Notes: a model not told the origin generated them from the letters alone. DNA of 64,000 nucleotides from Streptomyces capillispiralis (GCF_007829875.1 NZ_VIWV01000001.1:7700001-7764000), one strand, 5' to 3'; positions 16,404 to 25,931 are shown, counted from the first letter of the stretch. Numbers and translations are program-made.

Positions 16404-17081
16404 ATGGCTTGGCATGGTCATGATCCTTTCATGTCGCTCAGGTCCCGCCTGACGCTCGCCCTGAGCGTCGTCGCCGCCACGCTGCTCTGTCTGATCCCGT
16501 GGAGCGGCACCGCCGTCGCCCACGGCTCCGTGATCGACCCCGCGTCCCGCAACTACGGCTGCTGGCAGCGCTGGGGGAGTGACTTCCAGAACCCGGCGAT
16601 GGCCCAGCAGGACCCCATGTGCTGGCAGGCGTGGCAGGACGACCCCAACGCCATGTGGAACTGGAACGGCCTCTACCGCAACGGGTCCGCCGGCAACTTC
16701 CAGGCCGTCGTCCCCGACGGCCAGCTCTGCAGCGGCGGGCGCACCGAGGGCGGGCGCTACGACTCCCTCGACACGGTGGGCGCCTGGAAGACGACGAACG
16801 TGAACGACGACTTCACCGTCCAGCTGTACGACCAGGCCAGCCACGGCGCGGACTACTTCCTCGTCTACGTCACCCGGCAGGGCTTCGACCCCGCCACCCA
16901 GGCGCTGGGCTGGGACGACCTCCAGCTGGTGGCCCGCACCGGCAAGTACGCCCCCGGCCAGAACTACTCGATCCCGGTGAGCACGTCCGGTCTCAGCGGC
17001 CGCCACGTCGTCTACACCATCTGGCAGGCCTCGCACATGGACCAGACGTACTTCCTTTGCAGTGACGTGAACTTCGGCTGA
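16404..17081 (+). CDS. AA10 lytic polysaccharide monooxygenase (secreted)
   Basis: 225 residues. A Sec signal peptide (1-39, ending GTAVA) is cut before His40, giving a mature N-terminus HGSVIDPASRNYGCW. His40 and His147 (DQASHGADYF) form the copper histidine brace. The rest is a single AA10 domain with cysteines at CW, MCW, LCS and LCSD positions and no carbohydrate-binding module. The enzyme oxidatively cleaves crystalline chitin or cellulose outside the cell. The ATG at 16404 follows GAAAGAAGGA; an ATG 27 bases downstream lacks a ribosome site. The upstream CebR box favours cellulose-linked expression. Followed by a 14-bp terminator. Confidence 0.94.
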   Translation: MAWHGHDPFMSLRSRLTLALSVVAATLLCLIPWSGTAVAHGSVIDPASRNYGCWQRWGSDFQNPAMAQQDPMCWQAWQDDPNAMWNWNGLYRNGSAGNFQAVVPDGQLCSGGRTEGGRYDSLDTVGAWKTTNVNDDFTVQLYDQASHGADYFLVYVTRQGFDPATQALGWDDLQLVARTGKYAPGQNYSIPVSTSGLSGRHVVYTIWQASHMDQTYFLCSDVNFG

Positions 17082-17110
17082 CACCGGGGCACTTCGCCAC
17101 TCCGTTCCCG

Positions 17111-17145
17111 AGTCCCCGCCGGACGCGTCCGGTCCGGCGGGGACT
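17111..17145 (+). terminator. Strong terminator after the LPMO gene
   Basis: AGTCCCCGCCGGAC pairs perfectly with GTCCGGCGGGGACT (14 bp, loop GCGTCCG). Confidence 0.82.
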
Positions 17146-17314
17146 TCGCGCTTTCCGGGCGCCGGTGGCTCCCACTCCGCTGACCGCGCTGTCTCCGCTG
17201 TTCCCGCTGATTCGGCGAAGAAGTCCCGCGGCCCTTGAACGCCGCGCGGTCCCTCTGCGTATGGGGCGTGGGAATTTCCTGCCGACCCCCGCAGAGAAGC
17301 GTAGGAGTACTGCC

Positions 17315-19468
17315 TTGGCACGCAACACACGCAGACGACCAAGAGGTCCACAGCGCGCGACCTTCGCCGCGGTCGCGCTGATCCTGGGCGGAGGGGGGCT
17401 GATGGCGGCCAACGTCTACGCCTCCGCGACGGTGGACGACGCGCCCGCCGAGGGCACGGGTCAGGCGCGGGTGCTGGGCGGCGCCACCATCGACTGCCCG
17501 GACGCGGCGACCCGTCTGACGTCGGTCCCCGAGCAGGCGCGGCCCGACGTCGACAAGGAACTCGCCGCCCTGGACGAGCAGATCGCCCAGGCCTACCAGC
17601 GCCTCGCGGAGTCGGCCGAGGCCGTGCGGCAGGACTCCGGCTTCGCGGACGACAAGATCGTGGCTCCCCTGGAGGAGGAGCGGTCCGCGACCCTGGAGCG
17701 CATCGCCGCCGCCATCGACAAGGTGGGTGACCGTCCGGCGGGCCTCGACGAGCTGGCCGAGTGCGCCGTGCGCGACTCCGGCAACGCCTCCGCCGCGCCG
17801 GCCGGCGGCCAGGACGGCGCTCAGGACGGTGACGGCCAGGACGACGGCGGTCAGGACGAGGGCGGCCAGGAGGGCGAGCAGGGCCAGGGCGGCAACGGCG
17901 GCCAGGCAGGCAACGGTCCCGTCGCCGCCGACTACGCGGACATCCGGAGCGTGGAGCCCGACGCCGCCGGGCCGAGGGCGACGAAGGACGCCTCGCGCGG
18001 CACCTTCACCAGCAGCTGCGGAGTCAACGAGAACGGGCTGTTCAACTCCGACAACGTGATCGCGGCGCCCGGCGTCGCCAACGGTGCCCACCACTTCCAC
18101 GACTACATCGGCAACCAGGCCACCAACGCCTTCTCCAGCGACGAGGACCTGGCGGAGGCGGACACGACCTGCGAGGACCAGGGGGACAGGTCGGCGTACT
18201 ACTGGCCCGTGCTGCGGCTGCAGAACGGGACCCAGGAGCAGGACGCCAACTCCCCGGGCGGCGGCATCGAGGGCAACGCCGGTGAGATCGTCACGCCCAA
18301 GGAGGTCACGCTGACCTTCGTCGGCAACCCGCGCGGCGAGGTCACCGCCATGCCCCGGCTGCTGCGCATCATCACCGGCGACGCCAAGTCCTTCGTCAAC
18401 GGTCCGGCCAACGCCAACGCCTCCTGGAGCTGCACCGGTTTCGAGGACCGGCAGCTCAAGGACAAGTACCCGCTGTGCCCCCAGGGCAGTGACGTGGTCC
18501 GCACGTTCGACTTCCAGAGCTGCTGGGACGGCCGGAACACCGACAGCGCCAACCACCGTACGCACATGGCGTTCGCGGCCGCCGACGGCAGCTGCCCGTC
18601 CGGCTTCCGTCCCGTGCCGCAGCTGGTCCAGCGCATCGTCTACGACGTCGACGCGCCGAGTCTGGAGGACGGCGGGCGCACGACACCGCTGTTCGCGGTG
18701 GACTCCTTCCCGGAGCAGCTGCACAAGCCGGTCACGGACCACGGTGACTTCATCAACGTCTTCGACGAGGACCTGATGCGGGAGATGGTCGACTGCATCA
18801 ACAGCGGCCGCACCTGCGGCGCGGGTACCGGCGGCGGAGAGGCGCCGGGCGGCGAGGCGCCGGGCGGCGAGGCGCCGCAGGAACCGCAGGAGCCCACGGC
18901 GTCTCCCGAGGCCCCGGACGACGGCGGCGACGGCGACGGCGGCGAGCAGCCCGGCGACGGCGACGGCACCGAGGAACCCGGCAAGGGTGACGGCACCGAG
19001 CAGCCCGGCGATGGTGGCGGGGAACCCGGCGACGGTGCCGAACAGCCCGGCGACGGTGCCGAACAGCCCGGCGACACCGGGCAGGAGAACCCCTCCGAGC
19101 CCCCGATCGACGACACGCCCGCCACCGAGGAACCGGCGGACGAGGGCGCCGCGCCCGGCGGCGACGACGAACAGCCCGAGGTCTACGCCTCGCCCTCGGC
19201 CGGGGACGACGCGGCCGGGGACGAGACGGGCGACCCGACCGGGGCCAACGGCGCCGGCCAGGGCGCCGACGGCGACGGAGCGGGCCAGGAGACGCCCGGC
19301 GCCAACGCCCCGACCAGCGGCGGCGACGCCTCGGCTGCGGACGGGACCGAGCCCCAGGCCGTGACGGGCGGACTGGCCGAGACCGGCGCCCAGCTCTGGC
19401 CCGCCGCCGCGGGCGCGGTCCTGGTCGTCGCCGGATTCGTCGTACTGCGTCGCGTGCGGCGCACCTGA
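17315..19468 (+). CDS. Secreted, sortase-anchored DUF1996 protein
   Basis: 717 residues from a TTG start, chosen because GTAGGAG lies seven bases upstream; longer readings have no ribosome site. A signal/anchor helix (about 14-35, TFAAVALILGGGGLMAANVYA) leads to a helical stretch, a Gly/Gln/Asp-rich linker, and then the DUF1996 domain (about 215-500). Motifs there are FTSSCGVNENGLFN, HHFHDYIGN, SCWDGRN, HRTHMAF and CPSGFRPVPQL. An acidic Gly/Pro/Glu repeat tail follows. The last 31 residues are a sorting signal: LAETG at 687-691, a hydrophobic helix and RRVRRT. LAXTG is the class E sortase signal of Streptomyces. Function of DUF1996 is unknown. Confidence 0.88.
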   Translation: MARNTRRRPRGPQRATFAAVALILGGGGLMAANVYASATVDDAPAEGTGQARVLGGATIDCPDAATRLTSVPEQARPDVDKELAALDEQIAQAYQRLAESAEAVRQDSGFADDKIVAPLEEERSATLERIAAAIDKVGDRPAGLDELAECAVRDSGNASAAPAGGQDGAQDGDGQDDGGQDEGGQEGEQGQGGNGGQAGNGPVAADYADIRSVEPDAAGPRATKDASRGTFTSSCGVNENGLFNSDNVIAAPGVANGAHHFHDYIGNQATNAFSSDEDLAEADTTCEDQGDRSAYYWPVLRLQNGTQEQDANSPGGGIEGNAGEIVTPKEVTLTFVGNPRGEVTAMPRLLRIITGDAKSFVNGPANANASWSCTGFEDRQLKDKYPLCPQGSDVVRTFDFQSCWDGRNTDSANHRTHMAFAAADGSCPSGFRPVPQLVQRIVYDVDAPSLEDGGRTTPLFAVDSFPEQLHKPVTDHGDFINVFDEDLMREMVDCINSGRTCGAGTGGGEAPGGEAPGGEAPQEPQEPTASPEAPDDGGDGDGGEQPGDGDGTEEPGKGDGTEQPGDGGGEPGDGAEQPGDGAEQPGDTGQENPSEPPIDDTPATEEPADEGAAPGGDDEQPEVYASPSAGDDAAGDETGDPTGANGAGQGADGDGAGQETPGANAPTSGGDASAADGTEPQAVTGGLAETGAQLWPAAAGAVLVVAGFVVLRRVRRT

Positions 19469-19494
19469 CCTGACCCCTGCACACCCCGCAGCGC

Positions 19495-19525
19495 GGCGGC
19501 GGGACCCACCCCCGGTCCCGCCGCC
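19495..19525. terminator. Bidirectional terminator between DUF1996 and EamA genes
   Basis: GGCGGCGGGACC pairs with GGTCCCGCCGCC (12 bp, loop CACCCCC) between two convergent genes. Confidence 0.75.
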
Positions 19526-19553
19526 GCCCCCTTCCCGCCCGCCCCACCGGCCG

Positions 19554-20522
19554 TCACGGCACGTCCGCCGCCTGTGGCGTCCCCGCCTCACCCCGCTCCC
19601 GCGCCGAGGACGCGGACCGACCCTCCGGCAGGGCGCGGCCCGGGCGTACGACCGTGCCCAGGGCGCCGGAGCCCAGCGCGACCCCGGCGGCGACCAGGGC
19701 ACTGCCCACCGCCTGGGCCGCACCGTAGGAACCGGTGCCGACCAGCGGCGCGGTGCAGGCGGCCGCCACCGGGATCAGGCCGGAGAACAGGGTGGCGCGC
19801 TCGGCGCCGATCCGCTGCATGCCCATGTACCAGCACACGAAGCCGACGACGGTGACCACCACCGCCTGCCACAGCAGCGCCGTCGACTCGACGGCGTCCG
19901 GGCGGCGCAGCCAGGCGGAGCCGTCGAGCAGCACCCCGGCCGCCGCCGACTCGGCCGCGGCGACACCGCACACCGCGGCGGACAGCAGACGCGGACCCAG
20001 GGGCCGCAGCACGGGCACGGCCAGCACCGCGAATCCGACCTCCCCGACCAGCGCGCACCCGGAGAAGACGATGCCCGCCGCGTCCGCACGCCCCCAGCCC
20101 TGCACAGTGAAGGCGCCGACGGCCACCGCCAACGCGCTGTAACCGAGGAGCCGTTGGGGCCGGCGGCCGTCCAGCAGCGGGACCAGGACGGCGACCACCA
20201 CGGGCGCGCAGCCCACGAAGACGCCGGGCACCGCCGGTTCCGCGGTCCGCTCCGCGGCGAGGACGGCCAGGTTGAACCCGACCATGCCGACCGCGGCGAG
20301 CAGCGCGAGCCGGACCCACGCGCGTGGCGGGAGCGACCGCAGCCGGGCGGTCGTGCCCCGCCCGCACAGGGGGAGCAGCAGCAGACAGGCCAGTCCGTAC
20401 CGCAGGAACTGGCCGCCCGCGTACGGGTAGTCACCGAGGACGCTGTTGGCGGTGAAGGACGCTCCGACGAGGACACAGGCGAGCGCGCAGAGCAGGGCCC
20501 CGCGCGTGGTGGCGGTGTTCAT
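19554..20522 (-). CDS. EamA/DMT-family transporter
   Basis: 322 residues with about ten hydrophobic helices in two EamA halves, for example GALLCALACVLVGASFTANS, LALLAAVGMVGFNLAVLAAE and LLWQAVVVTVVGFVCWYMGM. The second half ends with the family signature ERATLFSGLIPVAAACTAPLVG. The tail (from about 295) is charged and cytosolic. The start ATG at 20520-20522 begins the first helix. Drug/metabolite exporter or uptake carrier of unknown substrate. It converges on the DUF1996 gene with a shared terminator. Confidence 0.9.
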   Translation of the reverse strand: MNTATTRGALLCALACVLVGASFTANSVLGDYPYAGGQFLRYGLACLLLLPLCGRGTTARLRSLPPRAWVRLALLAAVGMVGFNLAVLAAERTAEPAVPGVFVGCAPVVVAVLVPLLDGRRPQRLLGYSALAVAVGAFTVQGWGRADAAGIVFSGCALVGEVGFAVLAVPVLRPLGPRLLSAAVCGVAAAESAAAGVLLDGSAWLRRPDAVESTALLWQAVVVTVVGFVCWYMGMQRIGAERATLFSGLIPVAAACTAPLVGTGSYGAAQAVGSALVAAGVALGSGALGTVVRPGRALPEGRSASSARERGEAGTPQAADVP

Positions 20523-20596
20523 GCCCCCGACGCTAGAGAGCGCGGCGGCCCGTTCCGGGGTCCACTTCGCCCCCGCCGTCGGGGACCAATCGCGCG

Positions 20597-21520
20597 TCAG
20601 GGCGACGACGGCCCGCCCTGCGGTCCCGCCTCCCGCTTCTTCCACGGGCCGACCCCGAGCTTCCCCGTCGTGCCGAGGTCCAGTTCCGGGACGAGCGTCA
20701 CCCAGTCCGCGCCGGACCGCGCCCGCAGCCGTACGTAGGGAGCGTGGACGGGTGTGCCCGCCTGCACCGTGTTGCGCCACACCAGGCCCGCCCAGGCGCC
20801 CTCGCCCGGGTCGAGGACGAGCGGCAGGGCCGGGCCGTCCGCCCCCGTGGCGCCGGCGACGGAACTGCCGTCGCGCAGGATCCGTACGCCGTCCACCGGT
20901 TGGTGCTCCTCGTCGAAGAGTTCGACGTCGGGGTAGCCGTGCAGCGCGTAGGGCCGGGCGCCGCAGTTCTCCAGGTGGACGGAGACGACCCGCAGGCCCA
21001 TGGCGGCATCGCCGTCGTCGGCGTGGACCCGCAGGCCGGAGGCCGGGCAGGGACCCCCCTTGTCCGGCGCCTCGTCCACCGGGACGCTGCGCACCCTGGA
21101 GATCCGCACCCGGCTCACGTCCTGCGGGCCCGCCGCCGTGTCCAGCGGGATCCGGCCGGAGACGGTCCGGCCGGGCCCGACGCCCGCGACGGTCCGCTCG
21201 GCGGTGTCCAGCACGGTCCCCGCCTCCGATATGAGGGCGAACGTGACGGTGTAGGTGTGCGGTTCGGTTCCCGCGTGGGTGACCTCGAACAGGGCGCAGC
21301 CCCCGTCGCCGCCCTGGAAGCCGGTGATCCGCACCCCGTCGCGCTCCGGTTCGGCGGGGTCGCCCGGCAGGGGCGCGGCGGACGCGCCGGACGGCTGCCC
21401 CGGGCAGGGAGCACCGGACGGCGGCCGGGCGTCCGAACCGCCGTGCTGCCCGGTTCCGCACGCGGTCAGGAGCAGCACGCCGGCGAGGGCGGCGGGGAGG
21501 GGGAGGAAGGGGTGGCGCAT
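20597..21520 (-). CDS. DUF4232-type lipoprotein
   Basis: 307 residues. A type II signal peptide ends in the lipobox LLTAC (Cys21), so the protein is lipid-anchored outside the membrane. Two beta-rich halves follow; the second (about 165-290) has DUF4232 features: GLRVVSVHLENCGARPYALHGYPDVELFD, then GEGAWAGLVWRN and ARSGADWVTL. Four cysteines are placed to form disulfides. No Shine-Dalgarno is visible before the ATG, so translation may be leaderless. Function unknown. Confidence 0.82.
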   Translation of the reverse strand: MRHPFLPLPAALAGVLLLTACGTGQHGGSDARPPSGAPCPGQPSGASAAPLPGDPAEPERDGVRITGFQGGDGGCALFEVTHAGTEPHTYTVTFALISEAGTVLDTAERTVAGVGPGRTVSGRIPLDTAAGPQDVSRVRISRVRSVPVDEAPDKGGPCPASGLRVHADDGDAAMGLRVVSVHLENCGARPYALHGYPDVELFDEEHQPVDGVRILRDGSSVAGATGADGPALPLVLDPGEGAWAGLVWRNTVQAGTPVHAPYVRLRARSGADWVTLVPELDLGTTGKLGVGPWKKREAGPQGGPSSP

Positions 21521-21558
21521 GCGCGAAGTCGATCAGTACCGCCCGCAGTTGGCTATGA

Positions 21559-21575
21559 CGGAAGCCATGCTTCCG
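21559..21575. repeat. 7-bp inverted repeat in a divergent promoter region
   Basis: CGGAAGC-CAT-GCTTCCG, partly extended by GAC/GTC outside the arms. It lies between the divergent lipoprotein gene and the small 62-residue gene and could be an operator or hairpin. Confidence 0.35.
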
Positions 21576-21654
21576 GTCACTGGTGTGTGACACTGGGGCG
21601 GAGGCCGCGGTGTTGTCCGAGGGGAGCATCGGCCGGCCGTAGAGGGGAGCAGCC

Positions 21655-21843
21655 GTGGACAAGGGGACAGTGCGCACGCACGAGGACACGGACGCGGCGG
21701 CGACCGCACGCCACGCCCGCTTCGGACACCTCCCGGAGCCGGTCCGGGCGGAGGACATGGTCGAGGAACGGCCGGCCGTCGCGCCGGACCCGGCCCGCCA
21801 CGCCTACGACCCGGACGAGTGGCTGGTGCGCTACTGCCTGTGA
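21655..21843 (+). CDS. Small conserved-looking hydrophilic protein
   Basis: 62 residues from GTG, with GAGGGGAGCAGCC upstream as a good ribosome site. It is acidic and soluble with no membrane segment, ending DPDEWLVRYCL with a single near-terminal cysteine. I do not recognise a family. Codon use (almost all third positions G/C) and the ribosome site support it being real. It converges on the large SpoIIE phosphatase gene. Confidence 0.65.
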   Translation: MDKGTVRTHEDTDAAATARHARFGHLPEPVRAEDMVEERPAVAPDPARHAYDPDEWLVRYCL

Positions 21844-21876
21844 GGCCGCCCGCGGCCGGCCGGCGCGACGCCCGTC

Positions 21877-24465
21877 TCATCGTGCGCCGGCCCAGTCGTA
21901 CGCCGTCAGCAGCAGGGCCACGTCGTCCGGCCGGTCCTCGGTGCGGCGGGCAATTCTGATCAGGCGGTCGGCGAGTTGCTCGACCGAGTCGGTGCGGCTG
22001 CGCGCCAGACAGCCGCGGACCGCCTCGATGCCCGTCTCGATGTCACCGCCGGGCGTCTCGACCAGCCCGTCCGTGTAGAGCGCCAGGACACTGCCCGGGG
22101 CCAGGGTGAGTTCCGTGACGGGGTAGACGGCGTCCGGTTGCACCCCGAGCAGCACACCGCCGGGCAGGTCCAGGCTCTCGGTGCGCCCGTCGGGATGACG
22201 CAGCAGGGGCGGGGGGTGACCCGCCCGCACGGCCAGGGCGCGGCCGGTCCCCGGATCGAGCTCGATGTAGCAGCAGGTGGCGAAGACATCGGCCTCCAGC
22301 TCGGCCAGCAGCCGGTTCGTGTGGGTGATGACCTCCTGCGGCGGCCGGCCGCTGGCGGCGAAGGCGTGCACCGCGCTGCGCAACTGCCCCATGACGGCCG
22401 CGGCACCGACGCTGTGCCCCTCGACGTCACCGATCACCAGCGCCACCCCGCGCCCCGTCCGGATCACGTCGTACCAGTCGCCCCCGATGGCCATGCCCTG
22501 GGTGCCGGGCAGATAGCGGCCGGTGGTCAGCATCCGGTCGATGACCGGCAGCCGGTGCGGCAGCAGGCCCTCCTGCAGCCCGCGCGCCACGGCCGACTCC
22601 GCGTCGTACAGCCGGGCCCGCTCCATCGCCTGCGCGGTCAGCCCGCCCAGCGCGGTCAGCGCGCTGCGCTCCTCCGGAGTGAACCGGTGCGGTGCGCTCC
22701 AGCCGAGGATGCAGGAGCCGACCGGATGCCCCGAGGCGATCAACGGCAGGAACGACCAGGCGCTCATCTGGTCCATCACCAGCCCGGAATAGGTGTCGGC
22801 CAGCGCCTCGGGCGACTCGAAGAACAGTGGCAGCCGGGTCGTCAGGGCATGCACACCGGGCAGGTCGGCGTCGAGCGGCACCCCTTCGAAACGGTCGAGG
22901 AAGTGCTCCGGATAACCGGACTCCCAGAGCAGGTGCATCCGGTTGTCGCGGATCGTGTAGAGAGCGATCTCCTGCGCGCCGAAGCCGGGCAGCAGTTGTT
23001 CGGCGACGGCCCGGCAGACGTCCCTGACGGTGACCGCCTCGGTCAGCACACTGGCCATCTGCACCACGTGGTAGAGGGCGCCCGCGCGGGCCGTCCCGAC
23101 CAGGCCCGACGGCGGCGCGGCGACGGCCCCGCCGGCCGGCGACAGGGCCCGGCCCGGCTCCGCCCCCGCCGGAGGACTCGTGGGGAAGACACGGCCGGTC
23201 AGCCCGTGCACACCCGGGTACAGCACGAACCCGAGCCAGTCGCCCTCGGGATCGTGCACCAGGTACGACACCGGTTCCTGCGACAGCATCGCCGCCCGGT
23301 AGCGGTCCTCGTACGCCGGATCGCGCAGCCAGGTGAGCACCTCCCACGGGTAGTGGCCGAGCATCCGGTCCAGCTCGCACCTCAGCAGCTCCTGGCAGCG
23401 GAGGTTGGCGTAGACGACCCTGCCGTCCTGGTCCAGCGAGAACACCCCGTCGGGCAGCCGCTCGGCGGCCTCCGCGGCGGTCGCCCCGCCGGCCGCGTCG
23501 ACGAGGGCGCCCACCAGGAGCCGGGTGGCCCCCTCCGCCCGTACGACATGACCCCACAGCTCGACCGGCCGGTAGCGCATCCGCCCGTCCACCTCGGGCT
23601 CGTCCAGCACCCTGAAGTGCCGCCCCCTGACCTGCCCGGTGTCCGCCGCCTCCCGCCGGCTCGCCCGCAGCTCGTACAGGTCGTCGGGGGACACCCGGTC
23701 CTCGACCTCCGCGGTGGTGCCGCCGAAATCCGCCCGGGCCACACCCAGCAGGGCCAGCGCGTCGTCGTCCCCGGACCACCGGTCGCTGTCCAGGTCCCAC
23801 TCGATCATCCCGACCGACACGGCCCGCGCGGGCGGCGTGGGCAGCCGGACGCTCACCGGCTGGTCGTCGTAGTCGATCCCGTACGCGACGGCGTCCGGGT
23901 CCGTCCGTCCGGGCACCTGGCGGGCGAACTCGGTCAGTCGCTCCTCCATGTCCCGCCCGGCGCCGCGCAGCACCGCCCGCACCGTCCGCTCGCCCACCGG
24001 CTCCCGGTTGGCCGAACGCAGCACGGCCAGCACGCCCACGGGCTCACCGCCGACCCGCACGGGGTGGTAGGCGGAGGCGAACGAGTACGGCAACGCCGCG
24101 GTGAACTGGGGGAAGCGCAGCATCGTCGCCGCCTCGTCCGGCAGCCACAGGCTCTCGCCCCCGCGGTACGCCTCCGACATGGGCAGCGCGCCGCCCACGG
24201 GCACCCGCCACCAGGACCTCAGCAGCGACCGCGGCACCCCGCACACCACGCAGAGCACCAGCGAGCGCCGGTCGCGCGAACGCAGGTACACCAGTCCGCC
24301 GTAACCTTCGAGGTCCTGGACCGCCGCCACCACGGCTTCCGCGAGCGCGTCCTCGATCCGCGCCGCCCCGCCCCGGCCCCCCGCCGCGCCGCCCTCCCCC
24401 TCCGCGCCCCCGCCGAGCACGCCTGCCGGCCGCTCCCCGGGCGGTACGGCGGCTGCGTCGTCCAT
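21877..24465 (-). CDS. Multi-domain SpoIIE/PP2C phosphatase with GAF and PAS sensors
   Basis: 862 residues from the ATG at 24463-24465, behind GGGAGGG. Reading order: an N-terminal GAF-like sensor (about 30-190; LVLCVVCGVPRSLL, SFASAYHPVRVGGEPVGVLAVL), a PAS-like stretch with WDLDSDRWSGDDDALALLG (about 230-350), a second PAS (LPDGVFSLDQDGRVVYANLRC, about 370-470), a GAF (about 500-650) and a C-terminal PP2C/SpoIIE domain (about 665-860). Phosphatase motifs are GGDWYDV, GDVEGHSVGAAAVMG, YTDGLVE and DRPDDVALLL, all with metal aspartates present. It likely dephosphorylates an anti-sigma antagonist; the input signal is unknown. Confidence 0.93.
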   Translation of the reverse strand: MDDAAAVPPGERPAGVLGGGAEGEGGAAGGRGGAARIEDALAEAVVAAVQDLEGYGGLVYLRSRDRRSLVLCVVCGVPRSLLRSWWRVPVGGALPMSEAYRGGESLWLPDEAATMLRFPQFTAALPYSFASAYHPVRVGGEPVGVLAVLRSANREPVGERTVRAVLRGAGRDMEERLTEFARQVPGRTDPDAVAYGIDYDDQPVSVRLPTPPARAVSVGMIEWDLDSDRWSGDDDALALLGVARADFGGTTAEVEDRVSPDDLYELRASRREAADTGQVRGRHFRVLDEPEVDGRMRYRPVELWGHVVRAEGATRLLVGALVDAAGGATAAEAAERLPDGVFSLDQDGRVVYANLRCQELLRCELDRMLGHYPWEVLTWLRDPAYEDRYRAAMLSQEPVSYLVHDPEGDWLGFVLYPGVHGLTGRVFPTSPPAGAEPGRALSPAGGAVAAPPSGLVGTARAGALYHVVQMASVLTEAVTVRDVCRAVAEQLLPGFGAQEIALYTIRDNRMHLLWESGYPEHFLDRFEGVPLDADLPGVHALTTRLPLFFESPEALADTYSGLVMDQMSAWSFLPLIASGHPVGSCILGWSAPHRFTPEERSALTALGGLTAQAMERARLYDAESAVARGLQEGLLPHRLPVIDRMLTTGRYLPGTQGMAIGGDWYDVIRTGRGVALVIGDVEGHSVGAAAVMGQLRSAVHAFAASGRPPQEVITHTNRLLAELEADVFATCCYIELDPGTGRALAVRAGHPPPLLRHPDGRTESLDLPGGVLLGVQPDAVYPVTELTLAPGSVLALYTDGLVETPGGDIETGIEAVRGCLARSRTDSVEQLADRLIRIARRTEDRPDDVALLLTAYDWAGAR

Positions 24466-24626
24466 GTCGAGCCCTCCCGCTGCGGACGCACGGGACATTC
24501 GTTCGCTCCCCACCAGGATGTGCCATGCCGGACGGTCCGGCGACCGGCCGGAAGCCGGCCGCAACCTTCTGGGCATCCCGCTCGTCTCACTCGATATCGG
24601 AAGGATATGAGCCCAGGGGGCCGAAA

Positions 24627-25208
24627 ATGCTTGAAACAAGGACGATCTGCGTGACTCTGGCACTCGTGGGCGCCACGCTGGCCACGGCGGCGGTCCCGGC
24701 CGTCGCCACCCCGGCGGCGGCCGTGCGGACCCCGGCCTGTCCGACCGGCTGGGGCAGCACCGCCAAGTCCGACGCCGACACCACGGCCACCCCGGTACGG
24801 AACATCAGGACCGGCCGGCACGCCTGCTACGACCGGATGGTCGTCGACCTCCCGGGCACCGCGCGCAGCGGCCTCGGCTACTCCGTGCGGTACGTCGACC
24901 GCCTGCACCAGGACGGATCGGGCCGGCACATCCCCGTCGCCGGCGGCGCCGTCCTCGAAGTGCGGGTGGCCGCACCCTCGTACGACCCCGCGACCGGCGA
25001 GCCCGCCTACCCGGCCCGCGCCGGACGCCCGCTGCCGGGCGTCGACCTCACCGGATACCGCACCTTCAGGGACGCGCGGTTCGCCGGCAGCTTCGAGGGC
25101 GAGACCCAGGTCGGCCTCGGACTGCGCGCACGGCTGCCGTTCCGGGTGCTTCAGGTCCAGGACCACATCGTGATCGACGTCGCCCACACCTGGACGGGCG
25201 CGCGCTGA
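24627..25208 (+). CDS. Secreted AMIN-like domain protein
   Basis: 193 residues. A Sec signal peptide (about 1-33, ALVGATLATAAVPAVATPAAA) precedes a beta-rich domain with two cysteines (ACPTGWGSTAK, RHACYDRMVVDL). RMVVDLPG, GYSVRYVD, FEGETQVGLGLR and FRVLQVQDHIVIDVAHTW match the AMIN-like fold common in Streptomyces exported proteins. The ATG follows CAGGGGG. Divergent from the large phosphatase gene. It probably acts at the cell surface; ligand unknown. Confidence 0.83.
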   Translation: MLETRTICVTLALVGATLATAAVPAVATPAAAVRTPACPTGWGSTAKSDADTTATPVRNIRTGRHACYDRMVVDLPGTARSGLGYSVRYVDRLHQDGSGRHIPVAGGAVLEVRVAAPSYDPATGEPAYPARAGRPLPGVDLTGYRTFRDARFAGSFEGETQVGLGLRARLPFRVLQVQDHIVIDVAHTWTGAR

Positions 25209-25238
25209 ACCCCTCGCGGGGCGCCCGCCGCCGGCGGC

Positions 25239-25931
25239 TCACCGCTCCGCGGCGCCCGTCTCGCAGACCCGGCGCGCCACCTCACGCAGCTTGGTGTTGG
25301 TGCGCTGGGACTGCGTGCGCAGGATCTCGAAGGCCTGCTCCTCGGTGATCCGGTGGCGGCCCATCAGGATGCCCATCGCCTCGCCGATCATGTGCCGGGT
25401 GGTGATGGCCTCCTGCATCTGGGCGTCGGTCAGGGCGCTGGAGAAGGCGACCGCCGCGTGGGAGGCCAGCAGCCAGCCCGCCGTCTCGCTGTCCTCGGTG
25501 AACACGCCGGGCTTGCGGGAGTACATGTTGAGGGCGCCCAGTTCCTCCTCGCGCGTGTACAGCAGGAACCCCATCATGCTGCCCACCCCCAGCTGCCGGC
25601 AGCGGGGCACGAAGTGCGGCCAGCGCTCGGGGTCCTCGGTGAAGTCGGGGATGCGGAAGACGCGTTCGGCCGTGTCGGGCCGGGCCGCATCGAAGCAGGG
25701 GCCCTCGCGCAGGCTCTCCTGGAGGCGGTCGCTGTCGGTCACCAGCTGCTCGGTGGGCGCCAGGGAACTCACCCGGTCCCCGCGCAGCACGAGGATGCCG
25801 GAGGCGTCGCAGCCGTCGACGAGGTCCACCGCCGAGCGCGTGATCTGTTCGAGCGTGGCGTCGAGCGTGTGCTCGGCCAGGAGGTCACGGGCCATGGCAG
25901 CCATCTGCCGCGCGAAACCCTGCCAGTCCAC
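25239..25931 (-). CDS. GAF and ANTAR domain RNA-binding antiterminator
   Basis: 230 residues from GTG, behind GGAGGCGGACG. A GAF domain (about 20-160) carries ILVLRGDRVSSLAPTEQLV, GPCFDAARPDTAERVFRIPDF and MMGFLLYTREEELGALNMYS. A C-terminal ANTAR domain (about 165-220) has QEAITTRHMIGEAMGILMGRHRI and EEQAFEILRTQSQRTNTKLREVA. ANTAR proteins bind dual-hexaloop RNA and prevent premature termination; the GAF half senses a small molecule or redox state. I did not find an obvious target RNA in the window. Divergent from the Mrr-like gene. Confidence 0.93.
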   Translation of the reverse strand: MDWQGFARQMAAMARDLLAEHTLDATLEQITRSAVDLVDGCDASGILVLRGDRVSSLAPTEQLVTDSDRLQESLREGPCFDAARPDTAERVFRIPDFTEDPERWPHFVPRCRQLGVGSMMGFLLYTREEELGALNMYSRKPGVFTEDSETAGWLLASHAAVAFSSALTDAQMQEAITTRHMIGEAMGILMGRHRITEEQAFEILRTQSQRTNTKLREVARRVCETGAAER

